A DNA stretch of 64,000 bases. It comes from Polynucleobacter sp. HIN11 (lineage in GTDB: Bacteria; Pseudomonadota; Gammaproteobacteria; Burkholderiales; Burkholderiaceae). Of this stretch, positions 50,195 through 58,824 are shown one piece after another. The stretch lies in contig NZ_AP028142.1 in the NCBI RefSeq assembly GCF_030297675.1, positions 744,001 through 808,000 on the forward strand, written 5' to 3'. Within the stretch, counting starts at the first letter, position 1; the number at the start of each line of letters is the position of its first letter. Both the position numbers and the translations under genes were made by a program. The notes below the pieces were generated by a model. It was not told where the DNA came from and ran no database searches. It saw nothing but the letters and a program-made list of their open reading frames with translations.

Positions 50195-53100
50195 CTAAGC
50201 GATCGATGAGAGCGCAGGAGTTGGTAGAGGATGTGCCGAGGCCACCAGAGCCGTGCTTAAGAGTTTCATGAGCTGTCGAATCGCTTCGATGCGCTGCTCA
50301 AGCTGATCAAACGAGGACCCCTTAGTAGGTAAGTATTTAATGCGATCTTGGCCATTGAGTTGCACCTGAGGGTTGGATTGCACCAAACGAATCAATTTCA
50401 CGGGATCCAATGGAGGGTGTGCAATAAAACTTACCTGGATGCCATTTGGACTCGCATCCATTTTCTGAATGCCGTAGAGAACCATTTCAAGGCGTAGCCG
50501 ATGGGTCTCGTAAAAGGCTTTGGCAGGATCAGGTAAGTTACCAAAGCGATCCACAAGTTCTTCACGCAACTGGCTCAACTCATCAAAGGCTTCACAGCTG
50601 GCAAAGCGTTTGTAGAGCGATAGGCGTTCATGCACATCGGGACAATAATCCGCAGGCAGGAGAGCGGGTGCCCCTAAATTAACATCGGTCACCGCTTGCA
50701 TGGGTGAGAGGAGATCGGGCTCCTTACCACTGCGTAAGGACTTGACTGCGCGATTGAGCATCTCGGTATACAGCTGAAAGCCAATTTCATGAATCTCACC
50801 CGATTGCTTATCACCCAATACCTCACCAGCCCCACGGATCTCTAAATCGTGCATAGCAAGATAAAAACCAGAACCGAGTTCTTCCATCGCCACGATCGCG
50901 TCTAGGCGTAAACGTGCTTGCTTCGTGAGTGCATCTGGATCAGGTACTAATAGATAAGCATAGGCTTGGTGATGCGAGCGGCCCACGCGACCGCGCAATT
51001 GGTGGAGCTGCGCCAAACCAAACTTATCAGCGCGATGCATGATGATGGTATTGGCGGTTGGTACGTCAATCCCGGTTTCAATGATGGTGGTACACAGCAA
51101 GACATTACTGCGCTGCGTGACAAAATCTCGCATCACGGCTTCAAGCTCGCGTTCGTGCATTTGGCCATGCGCCACGGTAATTCGGGCTTCGGGTAAGAGC
51201 ATCTGTAAGGCTTGCTTGCGATTCTGGATGGTCTCCACCTCGTTGTGTAAGAAGTACACCTGACCACCACGTTTGATCTCGCGTAAGACCGCTTCCCGAA
51301 TCACACCATCACTCTCACGTCGCACAAAGGTCTTAATGGCTAGACGTTTCTGAGGAGCAGTCGCAATCACCGAGAACTCACGCAAGCCCTCGAGCGCCAT
51401 ACCTAAAGTGCGCGGTATTGGAGTGGCAGTGAGTGTGAGGATATCCACCTCTGCACGCAATGCCTTCAAGGCATCTTTCTGACGCACACCAAAGCGATGT
51501 TCTTCATCAACAATTACCAAACCAAGGCGCGCAAATTGCGTCTCTTTGGAGAGGAGCTTATGGGTACCAATCACAATATCAGCCTCACCGGCAGCAATCG
51601 CAGCTAATGCCGCACTGATCTCTTTAGCAGTCTTAAAACGTGAGAGCTCCACAATCCGAACTGGCCAGGCGGCAAAACGATCTTTCCAGGTGGCAGCGTG
51701 TTGCTCAGCCAGTAGGGTAGTGGGTGCCAGAATCGCCACTTGTTTACCACCCATCACCGCCACAAAGCTAGCGCGAAGTGCCACCTCGGTTTTACCAAAA
51801 CCCACATCGCCACAAACCAAGCGATCCATCGGCTTGCCGCTAGTCATATCGCCAATCACTGCAGCAATCGCATTCGCTTGGTCCGGCGTTTCTTCAAAGC
51901 CAAAGCTCTCTGCAAACGCGGCATAGTCATGTGCCGAGAACTCGAAGGCATGACCTTTGCGGATTGCTCGTGCGGCATAGAGATTGAGAAGCTCTGCTGC
52001 CGTATCTCGTATTTGCTGAGCAGCCTTGCGCTTGGCTTTATCCCACTGACCAGAGCCCAATTGATGCAAGGGCGCTGAATCCGGATCGGCCCCCGCATAG
52101 CGCGTGACCTGATGCAGTTGTTGGACTGGCACATACAAGGTTGCATCGTGCGCGTAGATGAGATGCAAAAATTCCTCGAAGGCGGGTGCTTCTTTAGGAC
52201 CCGCCATATTGAGTAATACCAAGCCCTGGTAACGACCAATGCCATGTTCGACATGAACCACAGGGTCGCCGACCTTGAGCTCGGATAAATCCCTAAAGAG
52301 GGTATCGGGATCGGTATTGCTGGTTTCCTTACCCCGACGCTGACGCGCCGTTTGCGTGAAGAGCTCAGCCTCCGTAATGATGAGTAATTGCTGGGGTTGC
52401 CATACAAAGCCATTAAAGAGGGGAGATACGCAACACCCAAAGCGCTCATCACCTTTTACAAAATCAGCGATGGTGTTTACACCCTGTGGGTGTAAAGCAA
52501 ACGCTGCATCTTCAGAAGACCCTAAATTACTCTCTTCAATGAGTTGCCGAATTGACTCGAGTCGTCCTGCACTCTCTGCACAAATTAGGATGCGCCATTC
52601 ATTTTGAGAAACTAATTGCCGCAAGCGCTTGAGGGGATCGGCATCGCGTCGATGAATGGCGACATCTGGTAATTGGGTAAAGACAGGTTCCGTCGTTGAA
52701 TCCAATGCGGCTTGCGTTTGGAGCACAAAGCGCGGATAGGACTTCGCAATCGTATAAAACTGCTCTAAGCTCAAGAACAAATCCTGAGGCTTTAGCACAG
52801 GACGCTCGAGATCGTGCTTTAGAAAAGCATAGCGTTGCTCGGTATCTTTCCAGAACTGCGTGATACTGGTTTCAATATCACCCACATAGCCAAGACAAAT
52901 ATCGCTGCGACTATCCTCTTGATCGCTGCGTACAAAGTAATCAAAGACGGTGGCGGTCTCATCAAAAAACAGCGGCAGGTAAGACTCAATCCCCGCCGTC
53001 GGAATTCCAGTACTTACATCCTTGTAGATTGAGCAGCGCGTTGGGTCTCCCTCAAAATACTCCCGCCAGCGCCCCCGAAAGGCAGTGCGTGAGGCCTCAT

Positions 53101-53809
53101 CAAATGGAAACTCATGACCAGGCAATAAACGGATTTCTTTCACTGGATACAAGCTGCGTTGCGTATCTGGATCGAAAGCACGGATATGTTCAATCTCATC
53201 GCCAAAGAGATCGAGGCGATAGGGTAGGGATGACCCCATTGGGAACAGATCAATTAAGCCACCCCGAATGCTGTACTCGCCAGGGCGCATCACTGCACTA
53301 ACGGGATCGTAACCTGCCTGTTGCAATTGCAAACGCAGAGCCTCTTCATTTAAGCGCTCGCCTTGGCAAAAGAAAAAAGTATGAGCGGATAAAAATGCGG
53401 GTGGGGCAAGCCGCTGCAATGCGGTGGTCACTGGCATTAGGATCAGATCGCACGTGCCGTTTTGCATTTCATAGAGAGTGGCCAAGCGTTCGGAGATTAA
53501 ATCTTGATGCGGTGAGAAATGATCGTAGGGCAGGATCTCCCAATCTGGCAGTAAGCGAATGCGCAATTGCGGAGCAAAGCTCGGAATCTCCTCCAGTAAG
53601 CGCTGGGCATCGGTCGCATTGGCGCAGAGCACCACAAACTGGCTGTAATTGCTGCGATAGGCGCCTGCCATTTGTGCGAGAAGCGCGGCATCGGCTGAGC
53701 CAACAATGGAATCGAAGGTAAAGCGCTGCCCCGCCCGTAGCACGGGAATAGGGGGTGTAAGTAAAGCAGCAGGCCTTGGCGCTGCCGCTGGATTGACAGC
53801 ATCCGACAT
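50195..53809 (-). CDS. mfd: Transcription-repair coupling factor Mfd
   Basis: A 1204-residue SF2 translocase that removes RNA polymerase stalled at DNA lesions and recruits UvrA. The N-terminus has UvrB-like domains; the RNA-polymerase interaction domain (RDLSELKVGDPVVHVEHGIGRYQGL) is followed by the motor with GDVGFGKTEVALRA (Walker A), VIVDEEHRFG (DEEH) and TATPIPRTLGMALEG, then IIETGIDVPTANTIIMHRADKFGLAQLHQLRGRVGR and a C-terminal TRCF domain. Length and motifs are complete. Confidence 0.97.
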   Translation of the reverse strand: MSDAVNPAAAPRPAALLTPPIPVLRAGQRFTFDSIVGSADAALLAQMAGAYRSNYSQFVVLCANATDAQRLLEEIPSFAPQLRIRLLPDWEILPYDHFSPHQDLISERLATLYEMQNGTCDLILMPVTTALQRLAPPAFLSAHTFFFCQGERLNEEALRLQLQQAGYDPVSAVMRPGEYSIRGGLIDLFPMGSSLPYRLDLFGDEIEHIRAFDPDTQRSLYPVKEIRLLPGHEFPFDEASRTAFRGRWREYFEGDPTRCSIYKDVSTGIPTAGIESYLPLFFDETATVFDYFVRSDQEDSRSDICLGYVGDIETSITQFWKDTEQRYAFLKHDLERPVLKPQDLFLSLEQFYTIAKSYPRFVLQTQAALDSTTEPVFTQLPDVAIHRRDADPLKRLRQLVSQNEWRILICAESAGRLESIRQLIEESNLGSSEDAAFALHPQGVNTIADFVKGDERFGCCVSPLFNGFVWQPQQLLIITEAELFTQTARQRRGKETSNTDPDTLFRDLSELKVGDPVVHVEHGIGRYQGLVLLNMAGPKEAPAFEEFLHLIYAHDATLYVPVQQLHQVTRYAGADPDSAPLHQLGSGQWDKAKRKAAQQIRDTAAELLNLYAARAIRKGHAFEFSAHDYAAFAESFGFEETPDQANAIAAVIGDMTSGKPMDRLVCGDVGFGKTEVALRASFVAVMGGKQVAILAPTTLLAEQHAATWKDRFAAWPVRIVELSRFKTAKEISAALAAIAAGEADIVIGTHKLLSKETQFARLGLVIVDEEHRFGVRQKDALKALRAEVDILTLTATPIPRTLGMALEGLREFSVIATAPQKRLAIKTFVRRESDGVIREAVLREIKRGGQVYFLHNEVETIQNRKQALQMLLPEARITVAHGQMHERELEAVMRDFVTQRSNVLLCTTIIETGIDVPTANTIIMHRADKFGLAQLHQLRGRVGRSHHQAYAYLLVPDPDALTKQARLRLDAIVAMEELGSGFYLAMHDLEIRGAGEVLGDKQSGEIHEIGFQLYTEMLNRAVKSLRSGKEPDLLSPMQAVTDVNLGAPALLPADYCPDVHERLSLYKRFASCEAFDELSQLREELVDRFGNLPDPAKAFYETHRLRLEMVLYGIQKMDASPNGIQVSFIAHPPLDPVKLIRLVQSNPQVQLNGQDRIKYLPTKGSSFDQLEQRIEAIRQLMKLLSTALVASAHPLPTPALSSIA

Positions 53810-53855
53810 CTAGAAGCATTATAGAATCAGGTATGTATCCCATTCTGAACCTGCC

Positions 53856-54611
53856 ATGGCAACACTAACTAAACCTTGCCATGCCGTATTGCCCTCTGCG
53901 GGCATGGGCGTACGCTTGGGTGGCGATCAGCCTAAACAGTTTCGGCATTTGGCAGGTAAGCCCATGTTGCTTTATGCCTTGGATGCTTTCTTTGCCTGCC
54001 CTAAGGTGAACTCGGTCTGGATCGGCATGAGTCCTGGCTCAAACTCTTTGATTCATGACCTTAAATCACGTTACCCTCATCCGGTTAAACGCTTTGAATT
54101 CCTGGAAACAGGTGGCCCCACTCGGCAGCAAACGGTCTTAAATACACTTGCGGCAATGCTTGATCTAGGAGTTGATCCGCAGGATTGGGTATTAGTGCAC
54201 GATGCAGCCCGCCCAGGAATTACCCCTGAATTGATTGCCAGGCTCATCACTTTAGTCAAAGCTCAAGAGCAAACTGAGAGTCACCATCAGACATTGCAAT
54301 CCGGTGGTCTCTTAGCAATGCCGGTTGCCGATACGATGAAAGAGACCACGCACGATGCGATGCGTGCCAAGACGACGATTGATCGCTCGCATCTGTGGCA
54401 AGCACAAACCCCACAGATGTTTCCTCTCAAAGTGCTCCATGACGCATTAAGTCAGGCCATTGAAGCGGGGGCCAATATTACCGATGAAGCGAGCGCGATT
54501 GAGCGCTTAGGTGGGCAACCTCTTTTGGTCGAGGGTGCTACCCGGAACTTCAAGGTAACCCATCCTGCAGATTGGGAGTTGATGGAGCTAGTACTCAGTG
54601 AGCGTCGGTAA
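53856..54611 (+). CDS. ispD: 2-C-methyl-D-erythritol 4-phosphate cytidylyltransferase
   Basis: A 251-residue enzyme of the non-mevalonate isoprenoid pathway that joins CTP to methylerythritol phosphate. The nucleotide loop is PSAGMGVRLGGDQPKQF, DWVLVHDAARPGI carries the Asp used for catalysis, and AQTPQMFPLKVLHDAL is a typical block. Length is slightly longer than E. coli IspD (236). It is followed by ispF ten bases downstream, the usual ispD-ispF operon, and is divergent from mfd. Confidence 0.95.
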   Translation: MATLTKPCHAVLPSAGMGVRLGGDQPKQFRHLAGKPMLLYALDAFFACPKVNSVWIGMSPGSNSLIHDLKSRYPHPVKRFEFLETGGPTRQQTVLNTLAAMLDLGVDPQDWVLVHDAARPGITPELIARLITLVKAQEQTESHHQTLQSGGLLAMPVADTMKETTHDAMRAKTTIDRSHLWQAQTPQMFPLKVLHDALSQAIEAGANITDEASAIERLGGQPLLVEGATRNFKVTHPADWELMELVLSERR

Positions 54612-54620
54612 AATAGTGCC

Positions 54621-55115
54621 ATGACAAGCAGCATTCCATTTCGGATCGGGCAGGGGTATGACATTCATGCTCTGGTACCCGATCGCAAATTGATTCTGGG
54701 GGGAGTAACCATTCCCTATGAAAAGGGTCTGCTTGGTCACTCGGATGCTGACGCACTCCTGCACGCCATTACCGATGCACTCTTGGGTGCCGCTGGTCTG
54801 CATGACATTGGGCAAATGTTCCCCGATGACGATGCGCGCTTCAAAGACATGGATAGCCGAGTGCTACTGCGAGCAGCCTTACAAAAGGTCCAAGCTGTGG
54901 GGTATCAGGTTGGCAATGTCGATGCTACTGTCATCTGTCAAAAGCCAAAATTAGCTCCGTATATTCCGGAGATGGTGCGCCACATTGCGAGCGACCTGAA
55001 GGTGACCGACAGCCACATTAATTTGAAAGCCAAAACCAATGAATCCCTAGGCCATCTGGGTCGGGGTGAGGGAATCGCAGTCCACGCCGTGGCTCTCCTC
55101 TATAAGGCATTGTAG
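54621..55115 (+). CDS. ispF: 2-C-methyl-D-erythritol 2,4-cyclodiphosphate synthase
   Basis: A 164-residue trimeric enzyme of isoprenoid synthesis. The zinc ligands are in GYDIHALVPD (Asp, His) and GHSDADALLHAITDALLGAAGLHDIGQMFPD (His), and SLGHLGRGEGIAVHAVALL is the C-terminal block. It forms the cyclic diphosphate while releasing CMP. It follows ispD and precedes tRNA-Leu. Confidence 0.96.
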   Translation: MTSSIPFRIGQGYDIHALVPDRKLILGGVTIPYEKGLLGHSDADALLHAITDALLGAAGLHDIGQMFPDDDARFKDMDSRVLLRAALQKVQAVGYQVGNVDATVICQKPKLAPYIPEMVRHIASDLKVTDSHINLKAKTNESLGHLGRGEGIAVHAVALLYKAL

Positions 55116-55168
55116 AATCTACCTTTTACGTGAATTCTGAGCCGGTTCGTGTCTGCATCGCTGAAATA

Positions 55169-55255
55169 GCGAGGATGGCGAAATTGGTAGACGCACCAGG
55201 TTTAGGTCCTGACGCCAGAAATGGTGTGGGGGTTCGAGTCCCCCTCCTCGCACCA
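55169..55255 (+). tRNA. tRNA-Leu, anticodon UAG
   Basis: An 87-base class II tRNA with the CCA end encoded. The acceptor stem is GCGAGGA/TCCTCGC; the D arm contains AATTGGTAGACGC; the anticodon loop is TTTAGGT (UAG at positions 34-36); a long variable arm follows; and the T arm contains GGTTCGAGTCCCC. The first pair of the anticodon stem is C-A. It resembles E. coli leuW/leuZ-type tRNA-Leu. It lies between ispF and tig, 52 bases upstream of the trigger factor start. Confidence 0.95.
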
Positions 55256-55306
55256 CACGGCTGCTTGGCTTAGTCTTCACATCTAACCTTCATTAAAGAG
55301 GCTGCA

Positions 55307-56638
55307 GTGCAAATCGAAAACTTAGGTAGCTTAGACCGCAAAATTACTCTCCAATTTAATCGTGCTGATGTGAACCAAGCACGCGAAGCACGTTTAAATA
55401 AGATTGGTAAATCCATGAAGATGCCTGGCTTTCGTCCAGGTAAGGTGCCCAAGAAAATGGTGGAGCAGCAGTATGGCCTGCAAGTAGATTTTGAGGTTCA
55501 GTACGACAAAGCCTCGCAACTCTTTTATGAGGTCAGCAAAAAAGAAGGAATCAAATTAGCTAGCCAGCCCCGCTTAGAACCCAAAAGTGAGATTGGTGCC
55601 GACGAAGTGGTCTTCGACGCTTTCTTTGAGGTCTTGCCGGAAGTGAAGATTGGGGACTTCAGTGGCTCCGAATTAACCCGCTACACCACCGATGTGAACG
55701 ATCCAGAAATCGATCGCGCATTGGATGTGTTGCGTAAACAGCGCGTGCATTACCACTCGCGTGGTGAGGCAGGCGAGCATGGTGACGGCGGTGCTGACAC
55801 GAGTGCTCAAAAAGATGATCAAGTCACTCTTGATTTTGTGGGCACGATTGATGGTGTGGAGTTTGCAGGCGGTAAAGCCGACGACTTCAAATTCGTAATC
55901 GGTGCCGGTCAGATGTTGCCCGAGTTTGAGGCCGCAGCCTTAGGTCTTAAAAAGGGCGAGAGCAAAACCTTCCCTTTAAGCTTCCCAGCGGAATACCATG
56001 GTAAAGAAGTGGCAGGTAAAACAGCTCAGTTCACAATCACCATCAAGGATGTCGCCTGGCCTCATTTACCTCCTGTTGACGATGAGTTTGCCAAATCCCT
56101 TGGGATTACCGAAGGTGGCGTCGAGAAGATGCGCAGTGAGATTAAGGCCAATATGGAGCGTGAGGTGAAGCGGCGCAGCGAGGCTCTCCTTAAGAATCAG
56201 GTCATGGAAGAGCTAATCAAGCAATGCCAACTCGATGTGCCTAAATCACTAATTACCAGCGAGCAAGAACGCTTAGTAGAAGGCGCGCGTCAGGACCTGA
56301 TGCAACGCGGCGTCCCCAATGCAAAGGATGCGCCGATTCCTGCCGAGATGTTTGCTGAGCAGGCTGACAAGCGCGTGCGTCTTGGATTGATTCTGTCGGA
56401 TCTTGTCAAGCTTCATAACTTAACCGCGACCCCTGATCAAATTAAAGCGTCTATCGAAGAGACTGCTGCAACTTATGAAGATCCCAAAGAGGTGGTGCGC
56501 TGGTATTACAGTGATCCGAGCCGCCTCAAGGAGGTCGAAGCAGTGGTTCTCGAGGAGAACGTGGTGAAGCACATTTGTAGCCTCGCGAAGGTAACCGACA
56601 AATCGGTTAGTTTCGAAGAGCTCAGCAAAATGAGTTAA
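55307..56638 (+). CDS. tig: Trigger factor
   Basis: A 443-residue ribosome-associated chaperone. The N-terminal ribosome-binding domain has the signature GFRPGKVPKKMVEQQYG; a peptidyl-prolyl isomerase (FKBP-type) domain begins near residue 170 (DQVTLDFVGTIDGVEFAGG); and a helical C-terminal substrate cradle ends the protein. The start is GTG 55307 with AAAGAGG five bases upstream. A short acidic, Gly-rich linker (GEHGDGGADTSAQKDD) precedes the isomerase domain. It heads the tig-clpP-clpX block. Confidence 0.95.
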   Translation: MQIENLGSLDRKITLQFNRADVNQAREARLNKIGKSMKMPGFRPGKVPKKMVEQQYGLQVDFEVQYDKASQLFYEVSKKEGIKLASQPRLEPKSEIGADEVVFDAFFEVLPEVKIGDFSGSELTRYTTDVNDPEIDRALDVLRKQRVHYHSRGEAGEHGDGGADTSAQKDDQVTLDFVGTIDGVEFAGGKADDFKFVIGAGQMLPEFEAAALGLKKGESKTFPLSFPAEYHGKEVAGKTAQFTITIKDVAWPHLPPVDDEFAKSLGITEGGVEKMRSEIKANMEREVKRRSEALLKNQVMEELIKQCQLDVPKSLITSEQERLVEGARQDLMQRGVPNAKDAPIPAEMFAEQADKRVRLGLILSDLVKLHNLTATPDQIKASIEETAATYEDPKEVVRWYYSDPSRLKEVEAVVLEENVVKHICSLAKVTDKSVSFEELSKMS

Positions 56639-56668
56639 TCTAGTACAAATGATCAATCTAGAAAGTCA

Positions 56669-57286
56669 ATGAGCATGAGCGCACTTGAGACCCAAGCCCT
56701 TGGTTTAGTCCCGATGGTGGTAGAAACCTCCGGACGAGGAGAGCGTGCCTACGACATCTACTCACGTCTATTAAAAGAGCGGGTGGTGTTTCTGGTGGGT
56801 GAGGTCAATGATCAAACCGCCAACTTAGTGATTGCGCAATTACTATTTCTGGAGAGCGAGAACCCCGACAAGGAGATCTCGCTTTATATCAATTCTCCTG
56901 GTGGATCGGTCTCTGCTGGTTTAGCAATCTATGACACCATGCAATTTATCAAACCCCATGTGAGTACCTTGTGCATGGGAATGGCTGCCAGCATGGGCGC
57001 CTTCTTGCTGGCCGCTGGTGAAAAGGGCAAGCGCTACGCCTTGCCCAATGCTCGCGTGATGATTCATCAGCCATTAGGTGGTGCACGCGGTCAGGCCTCC
57101 GATATTGAGATCCAAGCTCGCGAGATCTTGTACTTGCGCGAACGCTTGAACACGATCTTGTCGCAACGCACAGGCCAAACGATCGAGACCATCGCTAAAG
57201 ATACCGATCGCGATAATTTCATGTCAGCTGAGCAAGCACGTGATTATGGCCTGGTTGATAAAGTGATCGATCAGCGCGGTAGCTAA
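56669..57286 (+). CDS. clpP: ATP-dependent Clp protease proteolytic subunit
   Basis: A 205-residue serine protease forming a tetradecameric barrel. The catalytic Ser is in CMGMAASMGAFLLAAG, His in RVMIHQPLGGARGQ, and the third Asp in the DTDRDNFM region. The N-terminal propeptide-like residues precede LVPMVVETSGRGERAYDI. It works with ClpX, encoded 15 bases downstream, to degrade ssrA-tagged and regulatory proteins. Confidence 0.97.
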   Translation: MSMSALETQALGLVPMVVETSGRGERAYDIYSRLLKERVVFLVGEVNDQTANLVIAQLLFLESENPDKEISLYINSPGGSVSAGLAIYDTMQFIKPHVSTLCMGMAASMGAFLLAAGEKGKRYALPNARVMIHQPLGGARGQASDIEIQAREILYLRERLNTILSQRTGQTIETIAKDTDRDNFMSAEQARDYGLVDKVIDQRGS

Positions 57287-57301
57287 TACCTAGATTAAGC
57301 G

Positions 57302-58666
57302 ATGAGCGAAACTACCACCACGGATAAAACGCTGTACTGTTCCTTCTGTGGCAAAAGCCAGCATGAGGTCAAAAAACTAATTGCTGGCCCATCGGTGTTT
57401 ATTTGTGACGAGTGCATCGATCTATGCACCGATATTATTCAAGAAGAAATTGCGAAAGAGCCGCTGGCTAACAAAGGAGATGCCTTACCATCCCCTCAAG
57501 AGATTCGCTTAAACCTTGATCAATATGTAATCGGTCAAGATCTCGCCAAGAAAACCTTAGCAGTCGCTGTTTACAACCATTACAAGCGCTTATTGCATCT
57601 GCCCCCACCGAAAGTGAAGAAGGCGGAAGGCGACAAAGCGGAAGCACCTAAAGATAATAAGAAAACGGCCGCCCAAGCAGGCAACAACAAGCCACTGGTC
57701 GATGGTGTGGAGTTAGCCAAGAGCAATATTCTATTAATTGGCCCTACTGGTTCCGGCAAAACCTTGTTGGCACAGACCTTGGCCCGCATGCTGGATGTGC
57801 CCTTTGTGATGGCCGACGCCACTACATTGACCGAAGCTGGATACGTGGGCGAGGATGTTGAGAACATCATTCAGAAGCTCTTGCAAAACTGCGACTACAA
57901 CATTGAGAAGGCCGAGCGTGGCATTGTGTATATCGATGAGATCGATAAGATCTCTCGTAAATCGGATAACCCATCGATTACCCGTGATGTCTCGGGTGAG
58001 GGTGTGCAACAGGCTCTACTCAAGTTGATTGAAGGCACGATGGCCTCAGTACCCCCCCAAGGCGGACGCAAACATCCTAATCAAGATTTCTTACAGGTCG
58101 ATACCACCAACATCCTCTTTATTTGTGGTGGCGCCTTTGATGGCCTAGAGAAAGTTATTGCGCAGCGCACCCAAAAGACGGGTATTGGTTTTGGAGCAGA
58201 AGTTGCTGCCAAAGACAGTCGAGGTATTGGCCAGCTCTTGGCAGAAGTAGAACCCGAAGATCTCATCAAGTTTGGTTTGATTCCGGAGTTAATTGGTCGT
58301 TTACCAGTACTTGCAACCTTAGCGGAGCTTGATGAAACCGCCCTGGTCGCCATTTTGACCGAACCTAAAAACGCACTGGTAAAGCAATACCAAGCCTTGC
58401 TTGGGATGGAGGGTGTGGAGTTAGAGGTTCGCCCCGAGGCCTTAAGTGCGATTGCGAAGAAGGCGATTGCTCGTAAAACTGGTGCCCGAGGCCTGCGATC
58501 TCTGCTCGAAGGCGTGCTGATGGATGTGATGTACGAACTTCCATCGATGAAGAATGTCCAAAAAGTTGTGATTGACGACAGTACCGTGCAATCTGGCGCT
58601 AAGCCTTTGATTGTGTACAAGCAGGGTGGCGATGACGCGGAGTCATCCCTAAGCAAAAAGGCTTAG
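57302..58666 (+). CDS. clpX: ATP-dependent Clp protease ATPase subunit ClpX
   Basis: A 454-residue AAA+ unfoldase. An N-terminal zinc domain (Cys13, Cys16, Cys35, Cys38) is followed by Walker A GPTGSGKTLLAQ (147-154 core), Walker B IVYIDEIDKI, and the IGFGAE (IGF) loop that docks to ClpP. E. coli ClpX has 424 residues; the extra length is an insertion of Lys/Ala/Asp-rich sequence at about residues 101-133, just before the Walker A strand. The gene order tig-clpP-clpX-lon is conserved. Confidence 0.96.
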   Translation: MSETTTTDKTLYCSFCGKSQHEVKKLIAGPSVFICDECIDLCTDIIQEEIAKEPLANKGDALPSPQEIRLNLDQYVIGQDLAKKTLAVAVYNHYKRLLHLPPPKVKKAEGDKAEAPKDNKKTAAQAGNNKPLVDGVELAKSNILLIGPTGSGKTLLAQTLARMLDVPFVMADATTLTEAGYVGEDVENIIQKLLQNCDYNIEKAERGIVYIDEIDKISRKSDNPSITRDVSGEGVQQALLKLIEGTMASVPPQGGRKHPNQDFLQVDTTNILFICGGAFDGLEKVIAQRTQKTGIGFGAEVAAKDSRGIGQLLAEVEPEDLIKFGLIPELIGRLPVLATLAELDETALVAILTEPKNALVKQYQALLGMEGVELEVRPEALSAIAKKAIARKTGARGLRSLLEGVLMDVMYELPSMKNVQKVVIDDSTVQSGAKPLIVYKQGGDDAESSLSKKA

Positions 58667-58755
58667 GCCTTTGTCATAAAACTCTCTGAAATTAAGCCGT
58701 TTTTGCAAAATTAACCCTAATTTGGGGTATTTTTGATCTTTTTTGTATGATTGGT

Positions 58756-58783
58756 ATTGAGTTTTTCGATGAACTCCCCACAT
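58756..58783 (+). promoter_or_regulatory. Sigma32-like heat-shock promoter of lon
   Basis: ATTGAG (58756-58761) and CCCCACAT (58776-58783) are spaced by 14 bases, close to the heat-shock consensus CTTGAA / CCCCATNT. Transcription would start about 35 bases before the lon ATG. The -10 half is the stronger match. Confidence 0.6.
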
Positions 58784-58824
58784 AGGTAGTATGCTAGTCA
58801 TAGAACTAACTGGAGAACAACGCA

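Noticed and set aside
51856..52452. 198-codon open frame on the minus strand within mfd
   Set aside because: It is in another frame of the highly conserved Mfd coding sequence, and its translation is low-complexity, Ser/Arg-rich and like no family.
58081..58656. 191-codon open frame opposite clpX
   Set aside because: Antisense shadow of ClpX with Ser/Pro-rich translation; no ribosome binding site or conserved motif.
58657..58674. AAAGGC/GCCTTT hairpin over the clpX stop codon as a terminator
   Set aside because: The stem is only six bases and no T run follows.
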